Of a DNA stretch of 64,000 nucleotides, positions 31,887 to 39,904 are shown in pieces. The stretch lies in the NCBI RefSeq assembly GCF_000319385.1, contig NC_019566.1, positions 945,266 to 1,009,265 on the forward strand. The letters run 5' to 3'. Made by a program: the position numbers and the translations under genes. Position 1 is the first letter of the stretch, and every line of letters begins with the position of its first letter. The stretch comes from Candidatus Endolissoclinum faulkneri L2. Its GTDB lineage: Bacteria > Pseudomonadota > Alphaproteobacteria > Thalassobaculales > Thalassobaculaceae. The notes under the pieces were generated by a model. That model searched no databases. It saw nothing but the letters and a program-made list of their open reading frames with translations, and was not told where the DNA came from.

Positions 31887-33267
31887 AATGCTCTCGGTAC
31901 TTACGTACCACTCTGAGGGCAAGGACATTAAGGGCAAGGGTGATTAAGAATAGTACCATACCCAAAGCAAATGCTGAGAGAGTTTTAGGGCTATCAAATT
32001 CTTGATCGCCAACTAACAAAGTAACGATCTGCACTGTGACAGTAGTCACAGCTTCAAACGGATTAACTGTTAAATTAGAGGTGAGACCAGCAGCCATAAC
32101 CACAATCATCGTTTCACCGATTGCTCTACTAACAGCAAGAAGCAAAGCTCCTACAATACCAGGCAAGGCGGCAGGCATAACAACCAAACGAATTGTCTCA
32201 GATTTAGTAGCACCAAGGCCGTACGATCCGTCACGCAGTGATTGAGGAACCGCTTTAATCACATCATCTGACAAAGATGAGACGAATGGGATGATCATAA
32301 TTCCCATTACTACTCCAGCGGCTAATGCGCTTTCCGAAGAAACATCAAGCCCAATACTTTTTTGCCCAGCTATCCGAAAGGCTGGTGCAACAGTGGTAGC
32401 TGCAAAAAAACCATAGACCACCGTTGGTATGCCAGCCAGCACTTCCAGCATAGGCTTGGCGAATGCTCGAAATCGCGCTTTAGCGTATTCAGCCATGTAA
32501 ATTGCCGACATCAGACCAATTGGTACCGCCACTAACATAGCTATAAAAGTAATCAGCAAGGTACCGGCAAATAGTGGCACTGCACCAAAAGCACCAGAGG
32601 AGCCGACTTGCTCGGTGTGAATGGCAATTTGTGGACTCCAATTCAAACCAAACAAGAATTCGTGCAATGGAATCTTGCTGAAGAAAATAACACTTTCAAA
32701 TATTAGCGAAACAACAATTCCCATCGTGGTCAGAATCGCAATTAATGAACTGATAATTAATATAAAATTGATTACTTTTTCCACGATGTTCCGCGCTCTC
32801 ATATCAGGGCTAATACGGTTACGAGCAAACCTTAAACCGCTGATACCCACACAAAAAACTGCGATTAGCATCAGCATAAAACTTGTTTGACGCAAACTGT
32901 TAAGTTGCTTGGCTGCAGTTGCAATGACTCGGTCATTCATCTTTGAAAAAAGACTACCATTAGCCGCATTATGAATATCATTAAGTAGTAAGCCATATTC
33001 GGAGGTAGAAAGATTTTGCGTTATATTTATCGGCAAGTTGCTCATAACAACTCCGTCAATGACGTGAGGTTCTACGATTAGCCAAACAATAAGCATAACT
33101 AATGAAGGAATACCGATCCATATAGCAGTATAATAGCCATAATAGCTAGGTATGGAGTTCAAATCCTTCACGACACCGCCTGCAGTTATAATCGCTCGGG
33201 CGCGTCCTATGGTGTAGCCAAGGGTAGCGAAGCCAATCAGCCCAATCACCACAATGAAAGTATGCAT
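31879..33267 (-). CDS. pstC: Phosphate ABC transporter permease PstC (long form)
   Basis: Partner permease of PstA, 462 residues. It begins with a membrane span (MHTFIVVIGLIGFATLGY) and a periplasmic segment before the transport domain (about 220-455), with DVIKAVPQSLRDGSYGLGAT as the ATPase-coupling loop and RAIGETMIVVMAAG near 375. The frame is open to 33420, but ATG 33267 with AGGA just upstream gives the N-terminus seen in alphaproteobacterial PstC, so the extra 51 residues are rejected. Unusually, about 1 kb of non-coding DNA separates it from pstS on the same strand. Confidence 0.94.
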   Translation of the reverse strand: MHTFIVVIGLIGFATLGYTIGRARAIITAGGVVKDLNSIPSYYGYYTAIWIGIPSLVMLIVWLIVEPHVIDGVVMSNLPINITQNLSTSEYGLLLNDIHNAANGSLFSKMNDRVIATAAKQLNSLRQTSFMLMLIAVFCVGISGLRFARNRISPDMRARNIVEKVINFILIISSLIAILTTMGIVVSLIFESVIFFSKIPLHEFLFGLNWSPQIAIHTEQVGSSGAFGAVPLFAGTLLITFIAMLVAVPIGLMSAIYMAEYAKARFRAFAKPMLEVLAGIPTVVYGFFAATTVAPAFRIAGQKSIGLDVSSESALAAGVVMGIMIIPFVSSLSDDVIKAVPQSLRDGSYGLGATKSETIRLVVMPAALPGIVGALLLAVSRAIGETMIVVMAAGLTSNLTVNPFEAVTTVTVQIVTLLVGDQEFDSPKTLSAFALGMVLFLITLALNVLALRVVRKYREHYE

Positions 33268-34308
33268 TGATCCTGGCCCCCGAGAGCGATCCCCTCTGGC
33301 GCTATACCAGTGATGGATAAAGGGTCTAAAGAAAAGATGTTTTAAACATATTATAGCTGGATCAAAGAACTGAATATAAAGATTCTTGATAAATAATAAA
33401 CAGTAATAAATGGTTAACAAAAATTAGAAACTGCAAAGGCGTGGATTCAAGCAATACATTCGATACAATGGTATAATTGAATACTACAAGGGTAATAAAA
33501 GTTAAAGATTATTCTTTTATGGCGTATAATAACATCTTTATAAGATCTAGTATTGACATATATCCATTTTAATAAATTTTGACATTAGTATAACCGGTTA
33601 CTTAAGAGTAAGCTTTCCTTACGATTTAGCTTCTAGGTAGCATGAGCCAACATACAGCAAACAACTTAGTTAACAATCATGACTTAGCTGTTGTAATAAA
33701 CGCCCAAACTAGGACCTGGGCATCAGTGAGGTTGCCAAGTAAATCAATGGCCTTCACGAAGTAGTTAGACTTTGATCTTTGCTTAACCTCATATTAATCC
33801 AGCCAACCATTAACAAGAAGCATAGTTAGAGATCCACCAGATCCAAACTGTACAGCTAAAATATCTCAAGCAAAAGGCGAAAAACACGTTTATGCGTAAC
33901 AAATGCCGCCGAATGCTTACTTATCCCTCTGATTTCTATACGATTTACGATATCTTGAGAAACAGGCAACAACAAAATTTCATCATTCCTTATACTAGGA
34001 TATCATTTAATTTATTAAACACCTCCTAAAAAGCAATATATCGAGTTAGACTAATGATCTGTTAGCAAATTAAGCAAAAATTCATTATCGATTACTAATA
34101 TTGTACCATGGTTAACTGATTAAAAATTTTACTGTAAGTGTTTTCAAAACGTTACTCTAAAGTATTGTTCAAGGTGTTCTACTAATAACTTATTAGTATT
34201 TAATATCTCGTAACTAATTATTACATGAATGTCAATGAATCGCATAGATAGCTTAATGCAAGCTAATATTTAAATCCTAAATCAAAATACCTTCTAATAC
34301 AATTAACT
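33268..34308. other. Gap between pstS and pstC with a probable gene remnant
   Basis: About 1 kb inside what should be a tight operon. The part 33640-34003 is clearly less AT-rich than normal gap DNA here and holds two overlapping open minus-strand frames (described next). The outer parts are AT-rich and empty. Confidence 0.55.
33677..34003 (-). pseudogene. Possible eroded gene between pstS and pstC, identity unknown
   Basis: One minus-strand frame stays open for about 47 codons (to a TAG at 33856-33858) with protein-like content such as NDEILLLPVSQDIVNRIEIR. A second frame continues from there with FGSGGSLTMLLVNGWLD, a stop, then LLGNLTDAQVLVWAFITTAK up to the TGA at 33677-33679. The shift from one frame to the other with coding-like composition suggests a dead gene with a frameshift and stops. 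I do not recognise the family, and it does not look like PhoR. Confidence 0.35.
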
Positions 34309-35361
34309 TTATGATTCTACCGAATATATGCTTGAGTCAATTATTTTAAACCAACGATCCAATACCTGATTACGTTCTAATTCTGGTAGCGGAATTAAAC
34401 CATTGATAGTTAGATATCCTTCCTCACCAACTGCTTCATCACTAATAAACTCAGCTACATATTCTTTTATTCCAGGTATCAAATCAATATGGTGATTTTT
34501 TATGTACAAAAATAGAGATCGTGCAATGGGGTAAGAACCGTTAGCAATCGAATCAAATGTTGGAGGAATACCTTCGATGAGAGAACCATGTATCTTGTCG
34601 GTATTTTGCTCAAGAAAAGAAAAGCCAAAGATCCCTATTGCAGATGGGTTTGATTCTAGCTTCTGAATAATGAGATTATCGTTCTCACCAACTTCGATAA
34701 ACTTACCGTCTTCACGCATAGATGCAAATATCTGCTTAAATTTACTCTGATCATAGTTAGATAATTTATTTAAGAATTCGAGCTTTTTAGCCCCTGTTTT
34801 CATTACCTGTTCAACGAAAGCGTCTCTAGTTCCGGAAGTTGGTGCAGGACCAAGAACCTCAATTTTAATATCAGGTAAATATGCGTTAATTTGTGACCAT
34901 TTAGTATATGGATTAGCGACTAATTTACCATTAAATGGTATTTTCTTAGCTAAAGCTAAGAAAATATCTTTATAGCTCAGATTAAATATCTTAGCTTGTT
35001 TGGAATTAGCCAATATAATACCATCAAAACCAATTTTAATTTCAGTAATTTCTCTCACGCCATTCTTGGCGCACAAAGCAACCTCTGTTTTTTTGATCTC
35101 ACGAGATGAGTTAGTTATATCTGGGTATTTAACGCCAATACCTTGACAAAAAAGCTTTATACCAGCTCCTGAACCGGTCGATTCAATGACTGGAGTTCTA
35201 AAATCAGTTCTTTTACCAAAATTCTCAGCGACCAGTGCAGCGAAGGGAAAAACAGTAGAAGAGCCCACTATGCGAATTTGATCACGAGCCTCAACACGAG
35301 CCGTCATTGCAATAAAAAATAACCCAATAATAATGGCCAACTTGGTAAATGACAAACTCAT
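34309..35361 (-). CDS. pstS: Phosphate-binding periplasmic protein
   Basis: Captures phosphate in the periplasm for PstCAB. The 350-residue protein starts with a signal peptide (about 1-25, cleavage near VEA-RDQ). The mature part has IRIVGSSTVFPFA, the phosphate loop STGSGAG near 62, SREIKK near 85, and GPAPTSGTRDAFVEQ near 172 with the second phosphate-contact site. It is 124 bases downstream of znuA on the same strand, so read-through from the zinc operon is possible. I saw no convincing Pho box in that short gap. A 13-bp perfect hairpin (34939-34966) lies inside the coding sequence. Confidence 0.94.
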   Translation of the reverse strand: MSLSFTKLAIIIGLFFIAMTARVEARDQIRIVGSSTVFPFAALVAENFGKRTDFRTPVIESTGSGAGIKLFCQGIGVKYPDITNSSREIKKTEVALCAKNGVREITEIKIGFDGIILANSKQAKIFNLSYKDIFLALAKKIPFNGKLVANPYTKWSQINAYLPDIKIEVLGPAPTSGTRDAFVEQVMKTGAKKLEFLNKLSNYDQSKFKQIFASMREDGKFIEVGENDNLIIQKLESNPSAIGIFGFSFLEQNTDKIHGSLIEGIPPTFDSIANGSYPIARSLFLYIKNHHIDLIPGIKEYVAEFISDEAVGEEGYLTINGLIPLPELERNQVLDRWFKIIDSSIYSVES

Positions 35362-35484
35362 TAATAGCCCACCAGTATTTTTCTTAAAAAGAAAATGACT
35401 TATACTTTCAATGAAGTTTTATATGGCGTATCATGCTACGAGCTATTATCCCCGCATTCGATCAAATAATTAAATATTTAAGTC

Positions 35485-36381
35485 TCATTCAGACAAAGCC
35501 TGGACTATCAGGTTAGTGTTGTGCATCATCAGTTCTATATAAGTCGAAGCATTACCGTTAAGTTCTGACAGTGCTTCAGAATACAACTCACCGCCAAATT
35601 TTGCCCCAGTAGCATTAGCTATCTGTATCAGCAAGCGGGAATTGTTGGATTTCTCAAAAAAATATACTTTAATACGATTGCTTTTAACCTGTTCAATCAA
35701 TTGAGCGATATCAGATGCAGAAGCCTCATTATCGGTAGAATAACTTAGTGGAGCAAGAAAATTCAAGCCGTATTCACTACCATAATAACCAAAAGCTTTA
35801 TGACTAGTTAAAAGCACACGTCGTTCTTTCGGTACCTGAAGGATTTTAGTTTTGATAGTAGAATTAAGCACTTTAAGTTGCTGACGATATGCCTCAGCGC
35901 TAGCTTTAATAGCTAAGGCATCCTGCGGATCAGCCTGAATCAAAGCTGATTCGATATTATCAACCCAAACCAATACATTAGCTACACTATTCCACACATG
36001 CGGATCGTTTATAATCCTACCATCCTCATTAAAAGAGTGAATATTTATACCACGAGATACAATTACTGGCTTCCTATTAACACCTGTTGCTGTAACTAAA
36101 CGCTTAAACCAAACCTCAAAATCATCTAAATTTATGAAGTTAATATCAGCTGTCTTAACATTCTTAAGGTCTGCGGGAGAAGGCTCAAAATTATGCGGAT
36201 CACCATTGACCGGCACCAAACTTTTCACAGAAACATGATTGCCACCGACATTTTGAACCACGTCGGCAATAATCGTAAAGCTAGCTACCGCATTAATAAC
36301 TTTAGCTGACACTGAGGAAGAAACACGTAAAATTAACGAGATAAATATGACAAGACATATGAATGTTTTTTTATATGTCAT
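35485..36381 (-). CDS. znuA: Zinc/manganese ABC transporter binding protein (ZnuA/TroA family)
   Basis: A cluster A-I periplasmic metal-binding protein (298 residues) with a signal peptide (1-26, SVSA-KV). Likely metal ligands are the histidines in GDPHNFEPSP (near 62), DPHVWNS (near 125) and LTSHKAFGYY (near 195), with an acidic residue toward the C-terminus. The histidine-rich loop found in many zinc-specific members is missing, so manganese is a possible alternative; a Zur-like site upstream of the operon favours zinc. It is the third gene of znuC-znuB-znuA, 51 bases after znuB. Confidence 0.9.
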   Translation of the reverse strand: MTYKKTFICLVIFISLILRVSSSVSAKVINAVASFTIIADVVQNVGGNHVSVKSLVPVNGDPHNFEPSPADLKNVKTADINFINLDDFEVWFKRLVTATGVNRKPVIVSRGINIHSFNEDGRIINDPHVWNSVANVLVWVDNIESALIQADPQDALAIKASAEAYRQQLKVLNSTIKTKILQVPKERRVLLTSHKAFGYYGSEYGLNFLAPLSYSTDNEASASDIAQLIEQVKSNRIKVYFFEKSNNSRLLIQIANATGAKFGGELYSEALSELNGNASTYIELMMHNTNLIVQALSE

Positions 36382-36432
36382 TTTACTTAAATTAGTTTTT
36401 TAATACGTTAATTAAAAATTAAATAATATTCT

Positions 36433-37296
36433 TTAGTGAGATCGATTATAAATACTAGTACGGGTGCCGTATGGTCCAATGATTAGAGAGACAGCATAAA
36501 TCAAACTTGCGGATATAATAATAGACGGGCCAGAAGCAAATCCTAAATGATATGAGGCAAGCAATCCGAAAAAACCAGAAGTAACAGCACTTACAGCAGC
36601 AATTAATGCCATTACAGGTAGAGTGCGCGCCCAAAGCTTTGCGATTACCGCAGGTAGTATCATCATGCCAATAGCCATCAAACTACCTAGCGTTTGAAAA
36701 CCAGCTACTAAATTAATCACAACGAGAAACAGAAACAATAAATGGTAAATAGCACCACGCTCACCAACAGATCGCAAAAAGCCTGGATCAAAACAATGCA
36801 AGACCAAAGGTCTGTAAATTACCGCTAAAGTAATTAAAGTAAAAGAAGTTATTAATCCAACGAGAAAAATCGCTTGAGCATCAATCGCCAGAATAGTGCC
36901 AAATAGTACATGTAACAATTCAATATTAGAACCACTTAAAGAAAGGATCAGTACGCCTAAAGCTAAAGAGGTCAAATAAAAGCTAGCAAAACTCGCATCC
37001 TCTTTTAAGACAGTTGTCTGACTCACAATACCTGCAAGCAAAGCTACGATGAGACTTGCTATAATACTTCCCATCCACATTGCAAACATGGAAATGCTAC
37101 CTACCAATAAAAAAGCAATAGCAGCACCAGGCAAAATTGCGTGACTCATAGCATCGCCAATCATACTCATACGACGTAGCATTAATAATACTCCCAATGG
37201 ACCAGAGCCCAAACCTAATGCGACAGATGAGACTAGCGCACGCCGCATAAACCCATAATTAGCAAATGGCTCGATTAGTAAAGCTGACATATTCAT
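36433..37296 (-). CDS. znuB: Zinc/manganese ABC transporter permease (ABC-3 family)
   Basis: Inner-membrane permease of 287 residues with eight or so hydrophobic spans. Family blocks: GPLGVLLMLRRMSMIGDAMSHAILPG-type region near 33-60, and the C-terminal LGSLMAIGMMILPAVIAKLW near 205 containing the coupling region. It starts three bases after znuC, so the two are translated together. Confidence 0.93.
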   Translation of the reverse strand: MNMSALLIEPFANYGFMRRALVSSVALGLGSGPLGVLLMLRRMSMIGDAMSHAILPGAAIAFLLVGSISMFAMWMGSIIASLIVALLAGIVSQTTVLKEDASFASFYLTSLALGVLILSLSGSNIELLHVLFGTILAIDAQAIFLVGLITSFTLITLAVIYRPLVLHCFDPGFLRSVGERGAIYHLLFLFLVVINLVAGFQTLGSLMAIGMMILPAVIAKLWARTLPVMALIAAVSAVTSGFFGLLASYHLGFASGPSIIISASLIYAVSLIIGPYGTRTSIYNRSH

Positions 37297-37299
37297 CTC

Positions 37300-38082
37300 T
37301 TAAATCTCCAACAACTTGCTATAAAGCTTGGGTTCCTTGGACCAGCCATCAGCAATAGATTGCGCACTGAGTAAATTGGCAGATGATAAGGTATTTTCCG
37401 TTGGCCCCCAGGCAATTGACTTACGTGCAAGAAGCAAAGTATTAGGGAAATGAGCACGAATCTGCTCAAAATCGTGTAAAATTATTATAATCGTACGTTT
37501 TTCATCATGCCAACGAACAATAATACTTAACAGATCCTGAGTAGTTCGATTATCGATTAGATTAAACGGTTCATCAAGAAGGATTATTTTAGGGTCCTGC
37601 AGTAACAACCTAGCGAAAAGAACTCTTTGAAATTGCCCAGCAGATAAAGTGCAGATTGACCGCCTACCAAAACCGCTTAAGCCAACCGCTGATAGCGCAT
37701 CAGTTGCCTCGTATTCCATTTCTGAAGTTACTCCGCTAAACGGCCCTATTCTTGGCCATGTGCCTAGAATAACGGTATCGATAACGCTGATCGGAAAACT
37801 ACGATCAATTGTAAGTGATTGTGGTAGATAACCCAAAGTGCTATTGGATATTCCACCTAGGTCGATTTTTCCACTGTCAGGTAAAAGTTCACCCATAATC
37901 GTTTTAATGAGTGTTGATTTTCCAGCTCCATTAGGTCCAGTAATTGCAGTCATCGTGCCAAATTCAAATGCTCCAGATAGATCATCGATAACCAGTTGTC
38001 TATCATACGCAATAGACACTTTGTGCAAATAAATACCAGAATGGTTCACGGTAAAGAAACTGCCCAGAGTATAGCTAACCAC
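37300..38082 (-). CDS. znuC: Zinc/manganese ABC transporter ATPase
   Basis: ATPase of the metal importer (260 residues). Walker A GPNGAGKSTLIK near 49, Q-loop LGYLPQ near 88, signature LSAGQFQRVLFARLLL near 145, Walker B IILLDEPFNLID near 168, switch histidine in IILHDFEQI near 200. First gene of the znuCBA operon; the roughly 870-base gap upstream carries a Zur-box-like palindrome at 38286-38297. Confidence 0.94.
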   Translation of the reverse strand: MVSYTLGSFFTVNHSGIYLHKVSIAYDRQLVIDDLSGAFEFGTMTAITGPNGAGKSTLIKTIMGELLPDSGKIDLGGISNSTLGYLPQSLTIDRSFPISVIDTVILGTWPRIGPFSGVTSEMEYEATDALSAVGLSGFGRRSICTLSAGQFQRVLFARLLLQDPKIILLDEPFNLIDNRTTQDLLSIIVRWHDEKRTIIIILHDFEQIRAHFPNTLLLARKSIAWGPTENTLSSANLLSAQSIADGWSKEPKLYSKLLEI

Positions 38083-38285
38083 AAAGCAGTGATGACAATA
38101 AGGACATTTAACAATCTAATATATGCTGAGCTTGAAATCAAAGAATTAAAAAATGAATAAAAATGCGGCATTGTTGCACCTAATAAATCATTATTATACC
38201 TAGCAAATACGGAAATAAGTTTAGCATATTTTTATAGTACTAAAAATTCCCGCGTAATATAACTAAGAAGTATGATCATTACTAG

Positions 38286-38297
38286 ATGTTATAACAT
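38286..38297. promoter_or_regulatory. Possible Zur box controlling znuCBA
   Basis: ATGTTATAACAT is a perfect 12-base palindrome inside GATGTTATAACATAAC. This resembles known proteobacterial Zur operators, which centre on TGTTATA/TATAACA half-sites. It lies 204 bases upstream of the znuC start in the only region that can hold the operon's promoter. Whether a zur gene exists in this genome cannot be seen here. Confidence 0.55.
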
Positions 38298-38313
38298 AAC
38301 AATAAGAATATTT

Positions 38314-38348
38314 TTATTAAGGCAAGCAATTAGCGCTTGCCTTAATAA
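38314..38348. repeat. 14-bp perfect inverted repeat
   Basis: Arms 38314-38327 and 38335-38348 with a 7-base loop; the stem has a GC-richer core (GGCAAGC/GCTTGCC). It lies just beyond the Zur-like site, upstream of both divergent transcripts, so it may be the terminator of a lost gene. Confidence 0.8.
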
Positions 38349-38694
38349 TCAATCAAAGTTAACGCAAAAAGATAACTATACCGTCTTTAGGCTTAAAATA
38401 TTTAATTAGTTAATACTAATTTTTGATTAAGGAAGTGCAGTAAATAATTCACACAAAAAAATAACACAAGCAACTTACTCATTGATTTAACAATTACTTT
38501 TAGTAAAGCTAGGAATTTTTCCTGCGCCTGTAATAAAATTATTTTAACTATAGCAATTTGATTTCTAACCTAATTTGTCTATTCTCTAAATTAACTTTAT
38601 AACAAACTATCTAATTATTTAATCAATGACTTAATTGATATAAAATTATCCTAGTTTTTTAAGATAAAAAAAATAATATATTAGCTTATATCAA

Positions 38695-38746
38695 AATTAC
38701 TTTAACAATAATAAGTATAATTATACTTATTATTGTTAAAGTAATT
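38695..38746. repeat. 52-base perfect palindrome without a loop
   Basis: Arms 38695-38720 and 38721-38746 are exact reverse complements with no spacer, the longest perfect palindrome I found in the window. It is in a divergent gap, 211 bases before the efflux gene frame and more than 600 bases from znuC, so it does not end any present gene. Confidence 0.92.
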
Positions 38747-38956
38747 GCATCAACAAATATGAAATATTCATCATTACATCAAATAACATCGAGAAAAACT
38801 ACTTATTATATTAAATATATGCAAGTAATAATCTATTAATCTAGCTCATAAGCGCAAAATTATTCTTAGATTATAATATCTGGTCAAATATTCAACATAA
38901 AAACAGCTCCTTCTCAGAAAACTGAGAAAATTTATAATCCCCTCACAAATCCTTTA

Positions 38957-39904
38957 ATGCGTGTTCGCATCAATAAAACATCTGTTAGTTCTTTTACTCC
39001 TTCAATGATACTATCTGGTCATACTGCAGCTGCTCGAATCATTACTATCAAGGCTGAAACTGCTGGTCGAGTCGTAGCTACTCCAATATCAAAAGGCTCT
39101 AAAGTCTCAAAAGGCACAGAAATAGCGTTTATCGATGAATCTAATCGTAATGCTCTAATGGACAAAGCGAACTCTCGTATTTACCATCGTCAAATAGAAT
39201 ATAACTTGATTTCTAAATTAGTTGCCAAGGGATTTAAAGCGAAAACAGAACTAGTAGCTATTAAAGCTGAGCTTGATGCAGCAAAATCCGAAGGTCGAAC
39301 AATTGAAATTGATCTTGAACGTACACGCGTCCGTGCTCCAATTCGCGGCGTGCTTAATGACCTTATGATTGCAGTAGGAGAGTATGTGACTGTAGGAGAT
39401 GCTATCGCAAGGATAATAGATCTCAATCCTTTACTTGTAGTAGCTCAGATATCCGAACGTCAAGCACCAATGCTTAAAATCGGCATGTTAGCCCATGCTC
39501 ACCTATCTACTGGAACAGAAGTTATTGGTCTAGTAACCTATATCTCAAACGTTGCAGATGAAAAAACTAGAACTTTCCGTATTGAAATCCATGTTGATAA
39601 TCTTACCAATAAATTTGCCCATGGCTTAACAGCGGATATACATATTGATTTACCATCAAAAAATGGTTATCGGATAAGTCCATCGATATTCCGACGAGAA
39701 AAATTAGGACAACTGGGTGTGATGATCGTCGACAATAATAATCAAGCTCACTTCATTCCAATCACAATTATTGGAAATGATGATAAGGGAACCTGGGTCA
39801 CAGGTCTACCCAACAATACAAGAGTTATCGTCGCCGGACAAGATATGGTCAAAGAAGGCGAGACCGTAGAACCAGTAGAAACTGATAATGAAACGATTTT
39901 ATGA
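38957..39904 (+). CDS. RND efflux membrane-fusion protein, apparently missing its N-terminal anchor
   Basis: Periplasmic adaptor (HlyD/AcrA family) linking an RND pump to an outer-membrane channel. The 315 residues from the only usable ATG cover the lipoyl halves (ETAGRVVATPISKGSKVSKG near 36 and RTRVRAPIRGVL near 115), the hairpin between them, the beta-barrel and the membrane-proximal part. There is no signal peptide or lipid anchor. Upstream the frame is open for about 29 codons to a TAG at 38867-38869 with proline/threonine-rich linker-like content but no ATG, GTG or TTG. So the 5' end is probably destroyed and the product could not be exported. Its stop overlaps the pump gene by ATGA. 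Best seen as part of a dead operon. Confidence 0.75.
   Translation: MRVRINKTSVSSFTPSMILSGHTAAARIITIKAETAGRVVATPISKGSKVSKGTEIAFIDESNRNALMDKANSRIYHRQIEYNLISKLVAKGFKAKTELVAIKAELDAAKSEGRTIEIDLERTRVRAPIRGVLNDLMIAVGEYVTVGDAIARIIDLNPLLVVAQISERQAPMLKIGMLAHAHLSTGTEVIGLVTYISNVADEKTRTFRIEIHVDNLTNKFAHGLTADIHIDLPSKNGYRISPSIFRREKLGQLGVMIVDNNNQAHFIPITIIGNDDKGTWVTGLPNNTRVIVAGQDMVKEGETVEPVETDNETIL

Larger units (their letters stand above)
38083..38956. other. Divergent regulatory gap between znuC and the efflux genes
   Basis: About 870 bases. From left to right it contains a Zur-like palindrome (38286-38297), a 14-bp hairpin (38314-38348) and a 52-base perfect palindrome (38695-38746). The last about 87 bases before 38957 are an open extension of the fusion-protein frame without any usable start codon. 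Confidence 0.65.

Noticed and set aside
33268-33420. N-terminal extension of PstC by 51 residues
   Set aside because: The extension is unlike known PstC; ATG 33267 with AGGA upstream gives the expected N-terminus.
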